Shown piece by piece: positions 55,189-63,679 of a stretch of 64,000 nt of DNA (the stretch's first letter is position 1; every line of letters starts with the position of its first letter). This DNA comes from Rhodospirillales bacterium (GTDB lineage: Bacteria > Pseudomonadota > Alphaproteobacteria > Micavibrionales > Micavibrionaceae): positions 1,178,001 through 1,242,000 of the forward strand of contig CP060239.1 of assembly GCA_023898785.1 (NCBI GenBank), given 5' to 3'. The position numbers were made by a program, and so were the translations under genes. The notes under the pieces were generated by a model. The model was not told the DNA's origin. It was given only the letters and a program-made list of their open reading frames with translations, and made no database searches.

Positions 55189-57087
55189 CTAATCATTAAC
55201 TTTTAATTGCGTTGTTACGGACAGCAGGGTGAAGCTTAACGGCACATCCTGCTCGATCCGCCACAGGGCCTTCGTTCTATCGGTTTGCCAGCCGAGACTG
55301 CGGACGCTGATATCGCCGCTGACTTTTGGCGGCGGCGCATCGAGAATTTCATCTTCGCCGAGCTGACGCAGGGCAATGTCTGATAATCCCCGTCCAATAT
55401 CAAGCCGCAGGCTTTGCGTATCCTGAAGGCGGAAAATGCCTTCAATCAGGCGCACACGCCGCCCTCCTCCGGCGCTTCCCAATTCGCTGGGCGGCAGGGG
55501 CTCAACGATATGCGTATAGGGCAGCCCGATCTCGATGGTGCTGGCGGCTTCGGCGAGTGTGATCTGCCCGCCGGTGACGGTTTGATCGGCAACGACCTGC
55601 CCGTCGGCAACGATTGAAACGCTTTGCCCTTCAAGATGATCAAGGCCGGACCATACGGTTGCGGGACTGCCGACTTCTCCGGTCAATGCAGAGTCGAGAT
55701 TGAGCGCATCGTCGAATTGCTCTACGAAATAATCGCCGCCGCGCTGGATCAGCATATAGACTTCATCACCAACGACAGCAACCGATTTCACTGCGCCATC
55801 GGTATTATGCAGGGTCCAGGCGGCAACAGCCTCAGCGCGAAAAACAGTGAGCGCGGCAAACTGACCGTCTTCGCGAACTAAAAATAACAAGCGGCGGCGT
55901 GAATCGTAATCCATATCGACGGGGCCAGTGATCACGTGCTTTGAGAGCAGCGCGAGGTCAGATGATTTATAAGCCTGCTCCAAATCGGTATAGAGGAATT
56001 CCTGCACCTCTTGTTTATTGCGCGCTATAAAGAGCGTTGCACCATCGACATTGGTCGGCGGGATATAGCGATCAATCAGCGAACCGATGCGGGTTTGCCT
56101 GCGGATCTGGACGCTGGCGGGGGTGAGCGGGTCGCCGGTGACCTGCCATTCCGCGCCGGAGGTGAAGACCTGTAAATGCCGCCCGGAAAAGATACCGCGA
56201 ATAGCGTTGACCTGATCGGACAGGATGGCGAACTCAATAGATTCATCATCGAGGCCTTCGCCAAGATCGAAATTGAACAGATCGCCGCTTTTGGAAAACC
56301 ACAGGCGGTTGGGCAAATCGCGGCTGCCGCCAATGACAAGGCGGTCCTGATGGAAAGCAACCGTCACCGGATATCCCCGCACAGGGGAAAAGGCCTGCTC
56401 GAACCAGTCGATTGTGGGATCGGTATTTGGCAGGTCTTCTATGGTTGTGACTGTCACGACCGTGGGGGAGTCGTAATCTGTGATTTCGACTTCTTTACCA
56501 TGTACGCGCAGGCGAGTGCCTTCGTGGCCCAGCGCAAATACATCAGCCGAAGCCGTGAGCGTAATAGAGCCTGTTGTTCCGCTCGGCGTGAGGGTGACTT
56601 CGGAGCCAGCGAATTTGAAATAGGGCTGGGCGATGATCCCCCCATCGGTGAAGAAACTCCAGTCTTCCAGCGCCCATGTGCCCGCGCCCGAGCGGGTGAG
56701 TTTTTTCGGCGGCGCATCCGGGTGGGTAAGCAGCAGCGTATCGGCGCTTTGCGTCCAGGCGAGCTGCGCGATTTGGGTACTCGTCCACGGCGCGATGATG
56801 GTGGTTTCTTTGGCGCCATTTGTGTAGACATCGATCTGCTCATCGGTGATAACCAGCAGCGAAGTTTGCTGGGTGTTAAACTCAAAGGCAATCAGCTTGC
56901 CGTCGCCGGCGGCGGTGTCTATATAGGCCAGGCCAGAACGGCGCGTCACGCCCCCGGTGGGCTGGATAAAAACATTGCGCAGGGCCAAGGCACCATTGTC
57001 ATAGGCGCGCAAATCCCCGCGTCCCAAAAGCTCACGGCTGATCTCACCAGCGGTGAAGTTGGTTTTGATTTCACGTATGCGTGTCAT
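55189..57087 (-). CDS. Podovirus tail tubular protein B-like structural protein
   Basis: This 632-aa protein starts TRIREIKTNFTAGEISRELL, GRGDLRAYDNGALALRNVFI, QPTGGVTRRSGLAYI, a pattern recurrent in podoviral structural proteins, and has GYPVTVAFHQDRLVIGGSRD and NRLWFSKSGDLFNFDLGEGL. These beta-rich segments fit tail tubular/nozzle proteins encoded after the tubular A protein. It lies downstream of the tubular A gene at 58057, with a tRNA, a gene remnant and a secreted-protein gene between them. Confidence 0.8.
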   Translation of the reverse strand: MTRIREIKTNFTAGEISRELLGRGDLRAYDNGALALRNVFIQPTGGVTRRSGLAYIDTAAGDGKLIAFEFNTQQTSLLVITDEQIDVYTNGAKETTIIAPWTSTQIAQLAWTQSADTLLLTHPDAPPKKLTRSGAGTWALEDWSFFTDGGIIAQPYFKFAGSEVTLTPSGTTGSITLTASADVFALGHEGTRLRVHGKEVEITDYDSPTVVTVTTIEDLPNTDPTIDWFEQAFSPVRGYPVTVAFHQDRLVIGGSRDLPNRLWFSKSGDLFNFDLGEGLDDESIEFAILSDQVNAIRGIFSGRHLQVFTSGAEWQVTGDPLTPASVQIRRQTRIGSLIDRYIPPTNVDGATLFIARNKQEVQEFLYTDLEQAYKSSDLALLSKHVITGPVDMDYDSRRRLLFLVREDGQFAALTVFRAEAVAAWTLHNTDGAVKSVAVVGDEVYMLIQRGGDYFVEQFDDALNLDSALTGEVGSPATVWSGLDHLEGQSVSIVADGQVVADQTVTGGQITLAEAASTIEIGLPYTHIVEPLPPSELGSAGGGRRVRLIEGIFRLQDTQSLRLDIGRGLSDIALRQLGEDEILDAPPPKVSGDISVRSLGWQTDRTKALWRIEQDVPLSFTLLSVTTQLKVND

Positions 57088-57110
57088 GGTTTTTCCTTTA
57101 AATTTAAGGT

Positions 57111-57162
57111 GTCATGCCCGCTTTACGCGGGCATCCGGATCCCCGCATAAAGCGGGGATGAC
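57111..57162. repeat. Extragenic palindromic repeat, type B, within the phage block
   Basis: GTCATGCCCGCTTTACGCGG and CCCCGCATAAAGCGGGGATG form two adjacent small hairpins; the element is a short relative of 12304-12459. Confidence 0.75.
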
Positions 57163-57174
57163 AAAAATGGGGCA

Positions 57175-57211
57175 ACAAAAAACCCGCCGCTCTTTTGCCG
57201 AGGGGCGGGTT
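57175..57211 (-). terminator. Rho-independent terminator for the 57237 gene
   Basis: On the minus strand AACCCGCC, a 15-base loop and GGCGGGTT form an eight-pair stem, with the T-run TTTTTTGTTG following, just after the stop of the secreted-protein gene. Confidence 0.85.
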
Positions 57212-57236
57212 TGGGGAATTTAACTTCTAAAAATTT

Positions 57237-57611
57237 TCAATACTGAAAAGGCCCAGGTAGACATGGAGAATGTTCTGTAGCTTCCTGACCATCTTTTGCG
57301 GGTTTAACTCCCCTGCATTCCGATTTTAACATTCTCTCAAGAAGTTCTATGCCAACTTTAGGAGGCCAATTATCGGATGCTTTCAACTCACCAATTCTTT
57401 TTACGACTTGTCGTTCAATCTCTGATTGTGCATCATGCACTCTTTGGCATGCCTCATTTTCCGCAGCCGATCCTCCTGTGCAAGGGGTAAATTGTCTGGA
57501 TAGATGGTTTCCTTTGGCGCTGCCATCGTTAGCCTGATCTTGAGCCAAAGCTGCGCTTGTACCAAGTGTCAACGTGGCTGTTAAAATTGCATTTCTCAAA
57601 AAATGCGCCAT
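57237..57611 (-). CDS. 124-aa secreted protein, unknown, inserted in the phage block
   Basis: The N-terminus MAHFLRNAILTATLTLGTSA, then ALAQDQAND, is a signal peptide with cleavage after ALA. The mature protein has four cysteines (in FTPCTGG, NEACQRV, KSECRGV and HSPCLPG) that may form two disulfides. It has its own terminator at 57175, and CGGAGAG precedes the ATG. It is not a recognisable phage gene, so it looks like a cargo or host gene. No family is recognised. Confidence 0.75.
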   Translation of the reverse strand: MAHFLRNAILTATLTLGTSAALAQDQANDGSAKGNHLSRQFTPCTGGSAAENEACQRVHDAQSEIERQVVKRIGELKASDNWPPKVGIELLERMLKSECRGVKPAKDGQEATEHSPCLPGPFQY

Positions 57612-57692
57612 TACGCTCTCCGTGCTGTTTATTACGATGAGGCACGCTAGCACATATGAAGCACGAAGTCAATAATTATGTTAAATTATTAT

Positions 57693-57809
57693 CCCCGTAA
57701 TCAACAAGCGTGAAGCTTTAGATTTTGTTGGGGGGTGTCTTGCTACACATCGATTTGGCGGGCGCGTTGGAATTCCTGATCGGCGATGCGGAAATGTGCC
57801 TCGGCGCGG
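57693..57809 (-). pseudogene. Decayed partial copy of the tail tubular A gene 3' end
   Basis: About 109 bases (57701-57809) match 58072-58179, the C-terminal part of the gene at 58057, with about 10 substitutions and a one-base insertion in a run of G (six rather than five) that shifts the frame. The copy is joined to GCGGCAATCCATCTCTAG, which looks like a fragment of a type A repeat. No start or complete frame remains. Confidence 0.85.
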
Positions 57810-57866
57810 CAATCCATCTCTAGATCGCTTTGGTAATAAAAATCTCTGTCTTAAAAGGAGCAATGC

Positions 57867-57896
57867 TTGACTTTTTGTCCCTTAATCCTTTATCTG
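57867..57896 (+). promoter_or_regulatory. Candidate promoter of tRNA-Trp
   Basis: TTGACT, 18 bases, TATCTG lies 14 bases before the tRNA 5' end, a plausible sigma-70 promoter. Confidence 0.55.
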
Positions 57897-57910
57897 TGAA
57901 GTCCGTTTAA

Positions 57911-57986
57911 AGGGGTATAGCTCAGTTGGTAGAGCGACGGTCTCCAAAACCGTAGGTCGCGGGTTCAAGTCCTGCTGCCCCTGCCA
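57911..57986 (+). tRNA. tRNA-Trp (anticodon CCA)
   Basis: The 76-base cloverleaf starts AGGGGTATAGCTCAGTTGG, with anticodon arm ACGGT CTCCAAA ACCGT (anticodon CCA), T arm GCGGG TTCAAGT CCTGC and an encoded CCA end. It has its own promoter candidate. In many bacteria tRNA-Trp lies before secE-nusG; here it sits inside a phage structural block between a gene and its partial copy. Confidence 0.92.
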
Positions 57987-58056
57987 TTTCAGCCCGGCGT
58001 AAAAATTCTCTTATCGAATAACAGGGGCGTGAATCCATCGATGTTATGTCCAATAT

Positions 58057-58626
58057 TTAATTCCGCACATCGACAAGGGTGAAGCTTTCGATTTTGTTGG
58101 GGGTGTCTTGCTGGGCGTCGATCTGGCGGGCGCGCTGGAATTCCTGATCGGCGATGCGGAAATGCGCCTCGGCGCGGGATGTACTTTCCGTCACGGGAAT
58201 TGTAAATTCCGCCGATAGTCTTGCGATGAGCGCCTGATCAAAAAACGGTGGAAATTCACTTTCATCAGGAAGAAAAACATAGGTCAGCACAACGGCGCTG
58301 GCGTTTGTGTGCAGCGCACCGTTGGCTATGCGATAATTGAGGCCGCGTCCTTTTGTGCCGGTTCCGGCACTGATCGCGCGCAGATAATCGTTAGGCAGGC
58401 CGAAGGCGAAACTGTAATCGGCGATGGGGGCTGTGCTTAGCTGGGTCAACGCGACCTGGCCGGTGGCGAAGGTCCACGGATAAGCAGAGAGCAGGCCATC
58501 GCGCACAGGGGCATAGAGCGCGCCGGCGATTTCGGATTCGGCTGTGCCGTCGTCAAAGCTTGTGATTGGCGCGGCGCCAATTCTTATAAGTGCGCGCGAA
58601 GCCAGCGCGACATCATTGAGAGCCAT
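58057..58626 (-). CDS. Podovirus tail tubular protein A-like
   Basis: This 189-aa protein starts MALNDVALASRALIRIGAAP, has LLSAYPWTFATGQVALTQLS and DYSFAFGLPNDYLRAISAG, and ends with helical QEFQRARQIDAQQDTPNKIE. The pattern matches T7 gp11-like tubular A proteins, which form the ring below the connector and bind tubular B. A frameshifted copy of its 3' end lies at 57693-57809. Confidence 0.82.
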   Translation of the reverse strand: MALNDVALASRALIRIGAAPITSFDDGTAESEIAGALYAPVRDGLLSAYPWTFATGQVALTQLSTAPIADYSFAFGLPNDYLRAISAGTGTKGRGLNYRIANGALHTNASAVVLTYVFLPDESEFPPFFDQALIARLSAEFTIPVTESTSRAEAHFRIADQEFQRARQIDAQQDTPNKIESFTLVDVRN

Positions 58627-58660
58627 GGGAAATCTCCAAATTCTTTATGTGTTAAAGGGT

Positions 58661-58844
58661 GGGTGCAGCCCCGCCTTTGCCATGAAGAGGAAAGGCAAGA
58701 GCGTGGACTGCACCCTTGCGAAGCGAGTCCAGAGTAGTTGTTTGCGTCTAAAAGAAACGAACAAAATCTCCGGTTTTGCTTCATGATCGATACTTCCTGA
58801 AACTCACTAAAGCCGGGCTTGGCGAGCGCATTTGTGCAAGCCGG
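58661..58844. other. Two imperfect hairpins in a 286-base gap upstream of tubular A
   Basis: GGGTGCAG at 58661 pairs with CTGCACCC at 58708, with inner GCCTTT/AAAGGC pairing, and CCGGGCTTG at 58813 pairs with CAAGCCGG at 58837. Neither has a clear T-run on the minus strand. The gap (58627-58912) lies between the 79-aa gene and tubular A and holds no convincing gene. Confidence 0.5.
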
Positions 58845-58912
58845 ATAATGGCCAGCGCTCAAAGCCTTAAGCAGTGTTTTACAACAGAGAGAAAACGATC
58901 CGCAGCTATGTT

Positions 58913-59152
58913 TTACGCATAGGCTGCGATCGTGACACTGCCGCCGGAATTGGCCGTGACGATGTAGAATTTCGTCACAGGGGTTCCATCGGTATCGACA
59001 TTCGCAATAATCAGATCATTCACACGCAGCATATCGGAAGCCTTATCAAAGTAAGAAGCTACCGTGACATCTGCATCAATGGTGACATAGTGCCAAAGTG
59101 TGAAATTGTTGGCGTACGCGAGCACGCTCAAATCAGATGCTGTAAAAGACAT
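58913..59152 (-). CDS. 79-aa phage block protein, unknown
   Basis: The product MSFTASDLSVLAYANNFTLW onward is beta-rich, ending YIVTANSGGSVTIAAYA, the style of a head decoration or fibre-like protein. It lies 40 bases after the capsid gene with AGGAGATAAATCA before the ATG. In many phages of this type a short beta-rich protein follows the capsid; its role is unproven. Confidence 0.7.
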   Translation of the reverse strand: MSFTASDLSVLAYANNFTLWHYVTIDADVTVASYFDKASDMLRVNDLIIANVDTDGTPVTKFYIVTANSGGSVTIAAYA

Positions 59153-59192
59153 TGATTTATCTCCTTAATGTTTGAAGTTGTGTACTGCGCGA

Positions 59193-60026
59193 TTAGTCGG
59201 GTGTTTCATCACAATCGATGGTGATGATGCCGTTTTCGTCAATCAAACCTGCACCCTGACTCATCATGTTATTGACGAAGTGGGCGGCGCGGTCGCCATG
59301 CCACGAGACATCGGTTTCAACATCTTGGGCTGCGGCGTGACCGACGGAAGTTTTATGATACCAGAAGCAAGAGCGGATATCGTTGGCATCGACCGGCAAA
59401 CCGGAATGCGGAATAAAGATTGTTCCGAGGAACATCTTGGCTTGTGTGATGGACGCAAATGGCAGCGCATCAGCACCGATGTAATCTGCGTTGACAAATT
59501 CATCGATGGCAAGCAATTCGCTCCATTGTTTCCAGCCGACGACACAGAAACGCTGGCCATCATCAGGCACATCTTTTTCACCGAAAGTTTCGAAAGCTTC
59601 GAGAATTTTATCCTTGGTCATGCCGACATTGCCATCGGCAATCGTGCTGGCCGATGCGCTGGCCAAAGAATCGATGATCAGTTCATCGGTTTTGCGACCC
59701 AGCGCGTTAGCACCGGCGCTGGCGATCACCTGACGTTCATCGATATTGACTTTGAGTTCATCAAGACGGTCGATCCAGTCGCCTGCATAATAGTCCTGCA
59801 ATGTGACTTCGACGTTGGAGTGATCCAAATTCATCACCGGCACCATGCCGTGGGTGGATTTGGTGGAGGCGGTGCCTTTGCCAATCTTTTGAAAGACCGC
59901 TGATGAACCGTTGACATTGGAAATTGTGCGCACTGTGTTCCGCAGTTTGGAACCCTGACGCTGGTAGGCTTCATGCACTTCGCGTTCGAATTGCTTGATG
60001 AAAGCCTGATCTATTGTTGTAGACAT
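59193..60026 (-). CDS. Phage major capsid protein
   Basis: This 277-aa protein opens MSTTIDQAFIKQFEREVHEA and has GMVPVMNLDHSNVEVTLQDY and GDWIDRLDELKVNIDERQVI in the style of podoviral coat proteins, with a C-terminal HFVNNMMSQGAGLIDENGII. HK97-like folding is expected but cannot be seen. It follows the scaffold gene in transcription order, with PilZ and regulatory sequence between. The tail contains an acidic DCDETPD end. Confidence 0.8.
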   Translation of the reverse strand: MSTTIDQAFIKQFEREVHEAYQRQGSKLRNTVRTISNVNGSSAVFQKIGKGTASTKSTHGMVPVMNLDHSNVEVTLQDYYAGDWIDRLDELKVNIDERQVIASAGANALGRKTDELIIDSLASASASTIADGNVGMTKDKILEAFETFGEKDVPDDGQRFCVVGWKQWSELLAIDEFVNADYIGADALPFASITQAKMFLGTIFIPHSGLPVDANDIRSCFWYHKTSVGHAAAQDVETDVSWHGDRAAHFVNNMMSQGAGLIDENGIITIDCDETPD

Positions 60027-60394
60027 AGGCGATAACCTTTTCTTTTAAAGTTGCTAAAGGAGTTTGAGGCCCGGCCCTCAAAACAGGTTGTCGCTCAGCG
60101 CAGTGAACGGCCATTATCACGGGACCCGCAAGGCATATTTATGCTATTACAGCACCTTATGTTGTCCTGGGGTGAATTCTTATAAAGACGCCACGGGATA
60201 GACTCCTGGCGTTGATTGAATATATTGTAGGAATTTATTCCTTTATTGTCAAGGAGAAATTAAGCCCGTATTTGACTTTTTTCTAACACAAGCCCTATAA
60301 TTGCCATAATTATGTGGATACTAGACACTGTATAGAATTGTAATTTTTACTAAAAACGCTTAGACTGTGCTCTGAGAGGACAGGGATATAAAAA
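60027..60394. other. Intergenic region with divergent signals for capsid and PilZ genes
   Basis: This 368-base gap contains a clear promoter for the plus-strand PilZ gene at 60272. The minus-strand capsid gene has only GAAAAGGTTATCGCC before its start. No tRNA, repeat or other open frame of note was found. Confidence 0.5.
60272..60301 (+). promoter_or_regulatory. Sigma-70 promoter for the PilZ gene
   Basis: TTGACT, 18 bases, TATAAT, giving an expected start site near 60308 and an 87-base leader. Both hexamers are near or at consensus. Confidence 0.75.
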
Positions 60395-60787
60395 ATGTTT
60401 GGTCGATTATTTTCATCACTTAAGGCTGATAATAACAACGAAGAGCAAAGTGTGCGCAGACGTCATGCGCGCCGTGATTGCGATCGTTGCGTTACGGTTA
60501 TCAACGGACAAACTTACCCGGTTGAGAATTGGTCTTTGGGCGGCGTTCTTATCAGTTCCGACGAACGCCAGTTCGGCCTTGAAGATGAAGTCGGCGTGAC
60601 AATGCGGTTTCGTTTACGGGATAATATCATTGATGTACCCCACTCCGCCGAAGTTGTGCGCAAGACCAAAAACAAAGTGGCATTCCGATTCAAGCCTTTA
60701 ACACAACAGATACGCAGTAATTTTCAAAATGTCGTTGATGATCACGTTGCTTCCCAGTTTGCCGCCTCGCAAAGTCAGTTTCGTTAA
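60395..60787 (+). CDS. PilZ domain protein
   Basis: This 130-aa protein has a PilZ-type core: RRRHARRDCDRC in the N-terminal cyclic-di-GMP-binding RxxxR-like region and NWSLGGVLISSDE, matching the D/NxSxxG motif. PilZ proteins bind c-di-GMP and affect motility or surface polymer. It is on the plus strand in a minus-strand phage structural block, with its own strong promoter and an AGAGGACAGGG ribosome-binding site, so it looks like a host or moron gene. Confidence 0.85.
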   Translation: MFGRLFSSLKADNNNEEQSVRRRHARRDCDRCVTVINGQTYPVENWSLGGVLISSDERQFGLEDEVGVTMRFRLRDNIIDVPHSAEVVRKTKNKVAFRFKPLTQQIRSNFQNVVDDHVASQFAASQSQFR

Positions 60788-60835
60788 ACGCTTTAAAAAG
60801 GGACGCGATTAAATCCGCGCCCCATGTCTTAATTT

Positions 60836-61486
60836 CTATTCGCCATAAACGTTCTTAAAGCCTTCGGTAACCTTGGCGATATGCGCAGGGTCTTTATCGC
60901 GCCAGTATTTTGGGTCGCGCATCATGGATTGAAGATCCTGCTCGCCTAGCACAGAAGGATTTTCGCTTTGCTTCTTGAGGCTTGGCTCTTCAGACTTCAT
61001 CATTTTATAGAGCGCAAGCACCCCTTCGTAGGAACTGGAAAGATTCTCCAAAACATCGGCAGGAACATTTCTCTGACCGAACGCCAGCAATTGACGCGAA
61101 ACTTCTTTCCATGCTTCCGGGCCGCCGAAATGATTCACGAGTTTTTCCACTTCGCGATCGGCGCTGAAATCCGTGGCGACGGTCTTGATCATCGGCACCA
61201 TTTTTTCTGCAGCCAAGTCATAGACTTCCTGCACTTGCTCCTGGGTCATACCTTTGGCGTGGAGACGCCGGTTCACTTCGCCGTCGGGTTCAAACAGGCC
61301 ATGATCACAATTCACACAGTATTCTTCCGGTGATTTTGGTGCAGTTGGACCGGCGGACATTTTCTTTTCCAATTCGGCATAGGAATTGACCAGCGCATCC
61401 AGGCGAAGTGCGCCGGTTTCCGGGTTTTTGAATTTCTCCGGAATAATCTCCGGGTCGATATCTTCGATAAGTAGGTTGGTAGTCAT
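60836..61486 (-). CDS. Phage capsid scaffold protein
   Basis: This 216-aa helical, acidic protein starts MTTNLLIEDIDPEIIPEKFK and has RLDALVNSYAELEKKMSAGP and QVQEVYDLAAEKMVPMIKTV, and a C-terminal YWRDKDPAHIAKVTEGFKNV. The NSYAELEKK pattern is like T7 gp9-class scaffolding proteins, and the gene lies between connector and capsid, as expected. AGGAGACTAAAAACC precedes the ATG. Two cysteines (CVNCDHG) in the middle are unusual for a scaffold. Confidence 0.78.
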   Translation of the reverse strand: MTTNLLIEDIDPEIIPEKFKNPETGALRLDALVNSYAELEKKMSAGPTAPKSPEEYCVNCDHGLFEPDGEVNRRLHAKGMTQEQVQEVYDLAAEKMVPMIKTVATDFSADREVEKLVNHFGGPEAWKEVSRQLLAFGQRNVPADVLENLSSSYEGVLALYKMMKSEEPSLKKQSENPSVLGEQDLQSMMRDPKYWRDKDPAHIAKVTEGFKNVYGE

Positions 61487-61519
61487 GGTTTTTAGTCTCC
61501 TTATTTGACAGTCAGAAAA

Positions 61520-61816
61520 TTATTGCGGCTTACGGCCACGGTCGATGAGGCGTAAAATCGTGGCAACCATGGCACGCTGGCCTTCGAGGTAGCGCAGTTG
61601 ATCGTCACCGACCCCCGGCCCCAGAGCCCGTTGAAACGTCACGACCTGTAAGTGTGCCAGCACCTTTTGGCCGTCGTCGGATGAAAACAGGCGTGCAAAA
61701 GCCTTTTCAATTTCGCGCAGCTCCGTTTTACCCGGTTCAGCCGGGGTATAAACCAGACCGCGCTCGGCGGCAGTCATGGGCAATGCGGTGTCTTTTTTAA
61801 AAATGTCGAATATCAT
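61520..61816 (-). CDS. 98-aa phage block protein, unknown
   Basis: The product MIFDIFKKDTALPMTAAERG onward is a small soluble protein with helical central part (IEKAFARLFSSDDGQKVLAH) and basic end (RLIDRGRKPQ). It overlaps the connector stop by four bases and precedes the scaffold gene. Small proteins at this point occur in many podoviruses, without known role. Confidence 0.7.
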   Translation of the reverse strand: MIFDIFKKDTALPMTAAERGLVYTPAEPGKTELREIEKAFARLFSSDDGQKVLAHLQVVTFQRALGPGVGDDQLRYLEGQRAMVATILRLIDRGRKPQ

Positions 61817-63402
61817 GCTTGGTCTCCTTGTTGTTGGGGCGTGTCATCAACGGGCGGCGGCTCAACGACTGGCGCGGGTTGTATGAACTGTGACAGATCA
61901 ATCTGCTGGATATCCTTGCGGATTAAATCGTTGGGTACTCCCAGCGCATCGCCGAGGAAACGCGCTGCTTGCGGCAGGTTAATTGCGGCGCTGGCCTCCG
62001 GCCCCATGGCCAGTACGGAAGAAATCCAGCTCAGCGTATTTTGGACATTCTTTTGCCCTTGAGAGCGCGCAAGCGGTGAGCGGTAATCGACTGCGACAAG
62101 GCGACCATCGAGTGCAATATCAGGGATTTCACCGCGGCGCTTAAGGATCATAAAGGCACGTTTTATCAACGGCGTTAGAAGCTCGGATTGCAGACGACCA
62201 TAGGTTGCGCACAGCAAAAGCGACATTTCGGCGCTACGCTCCAGCACTTCGGTAGCTGTCATTTTGGGCGAAGCAATCGGCGCGAGACGATCCGCAAGCA
62301 AGGCATGACGGATGCGAGCCTGCAAACTATCGAGAACAAGCTGTGAGACATCAAAGCGCCCCGGCATATCAAGAGGCTGCAATCCCTTGGAGCCAATAGC
62401 TTTGGGGATGATGCTGCCGGGAGTGAGTTCAATATTGGCTGGATTAAGTACGCCGTCATCGTCGGCTTGCCAGATTCCGGTCACGGCAATAGAGGCGTTT
62501 TTCAGGATCAACTCGACGACTTTGTTTGCGGTTTTAATGTCGGGCAGCGCCTTCATAATCGGTGAGCGACCATAGATTTCGCCAGGGCTTTTCAGCCAGC
62601 GGAAAGAAATCATCGGCGATTGTTCGAACGACCCGGCGCTGAGCAAGACAGGTTGATCGTCCTGTTCAATCAAACACGCATGATAGCTGTAAATCAGCCC
62701 ATCTGGTAGGACGGCTTCGAGAATTTTAAAACGCTCCTGCGGATCGCGCGCGGCGCGGCGCATAATTTCAGAGGGAAGCTCAGAGGCCGGATAACGAGAT
62801 TTAATTTGCTCCAGCGTGAGTTTCATCAACCGGAATGCACCGTCGAGATGGCCGTTATCGCCCTCTTCCAACACCACATGGGTGAGCGGCGTGGAGGAAA
62901 ATTTAAAGGCTGAAAAACTGCCGGGCTGTGATTCCTCAAACACTAGCGAAGCGGTGCCGCCGACGATAAGATCAAGATAGCATTGATGGATTTCGACGGC
63001 GAAGTTTGAACGATCGAAATGATCCTGAATGGTCTTGGCTGCTTTTTCGAGCACAGGGGCGAGGCGTTCAGATTCCTCATCGCTTAGATCCGGGCCGGCC
63101 TTCAGACCAAACCATTGCGACCATGTCGGCGTCAAATTGCCGAGCATGCTGGAAGCCAGTTGATCGGCGGCATCCATGGCGGTGGCGTCATAAATCTGAT
63201 CAGTTTTGCGCTGACCTGCCATTGGCTGGCCGGTAAAACCGCCGCGTTGCGGCAGAGCGTAATTATAACACTCCTCCCACAGGCTTTCCCAATTGCTTCG
63301 TTTCTTTTGCGCGGCTTTGAAGCGATTTAACATGAGCGCCAGCCGGGCCTGAATTTCTTCGGGTTCCAAAGGTTGGTCTTTTGTTATTATAGTGTTTTGC
63401 AT
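61813..63402 (-). CDS. Phage head-to-tail connector (portal) protein
   Basis: This 529-aa protein matches the T7 gp8-class connector family (Head-tail_con): RSNWESLWEECYNYALPQRG near the start, QIYDATAMDAADQLASSMLG and SQWFGLKAGP, and a proline-rich C-tail. It forms the dodecameric DNA gate of the capsid. The gene is minus-strand and precedes scaffold and capsid in transcription order. Confidence 0.9.
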   Translation of the reverse strand: MQNTIITKDQPLEPEEIQARLALMLNRFKAAQKKRSNWESLWEECYNYALPQRGGFTGQPMAGQRKTDQIYDATAMDAADQLASSMLGNLTPTWSQWFGLKAGPDLSDEESERLAPVLEKAAKTIQDHFDRSNFAVEIHQCYLDLIVGGTASLVFEESQPGSFSAFKFSSTPLTHVVLEEGDNGHLDGAFRLMKLTLEQIKSRYPASELPSEIMRRAARDPQERFKILEAVLPDGLIYSYHACLIEQDDQPVLLSAGSFEQSPMISFRWLKSPGEIYGRSPIMKALPDIKTANKVVELILKNASIAVTGIWQADDDGVLNPANIELTPGSIIPKAIGSKGLQPLDMPGRFDVSQLVLDSLQARIRHALLADRLAPIASPKMTATEVLERSAEMSLLLCATYGRLQSELLTPLIKRAFMILKRRGEIPDIALDGRLVAVDYRSPLARSQGQKNVQNTLSWISSVLAMGPEASAAINLPQAARFLGDALGVPNDLIRKDIQQIDLSQFIQPAPVVEPPPVDDTPQQQGDQA

Positions 63403-63418
63403 TGGTTAAACCTCTTTC

Positions 63419-63679
63419 CTATTCGCCGAGCAAAGTTTTACGCGGACTATGATCTTCGAGTGTGCTGAGCAGACCGCGAAAGCCAGTCAGAACGGTGCCG
63501 AAACGGCTGCGTTCACGACCCAGTAAATTCTGGGTGCGTACCTGCGATGCCATTTCCCCGACGCTTACCGCGCTGGCGGCACTTTCAGCCGCGCTTGTGG
63601 TCGTGTTGGTGGTTTGCGGAACATAGACGACTTGCGGCGTTGGCCTTGGCACACTTGACCTTGAACTTAAACTTCCCAT
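63419..63679 (-). CDS. 86-aa phage block protein, unknown
   Basis: The product MGSLSSRSSVPRPTPQVVYV onward is serine/threonine-rich at the N-terminus and helical/basic in the C-terminal half. GGAGATTTAGC precedes the ATG. It overlaps the upstream gene end by 13 bases, which supports translation in series. No family is recognised. Confidence 0.65.
   Translation of the reverse strand: MGSLSSRSSVPRPTPQVVYVPQTTNTTTSAAESAASAVSVGEMASQVRTQNLLGRERSRFGTVLTGFRGLLSTLEDHSPRKTLLGE

Noticed and set aside
58584..58862. Minus-strand frame of 92 codons before tubular A
   Set aside because: It overlaps the start of the tubular A gene, covers the hairpins and gives a cysteine/serine-rich product with no domain.
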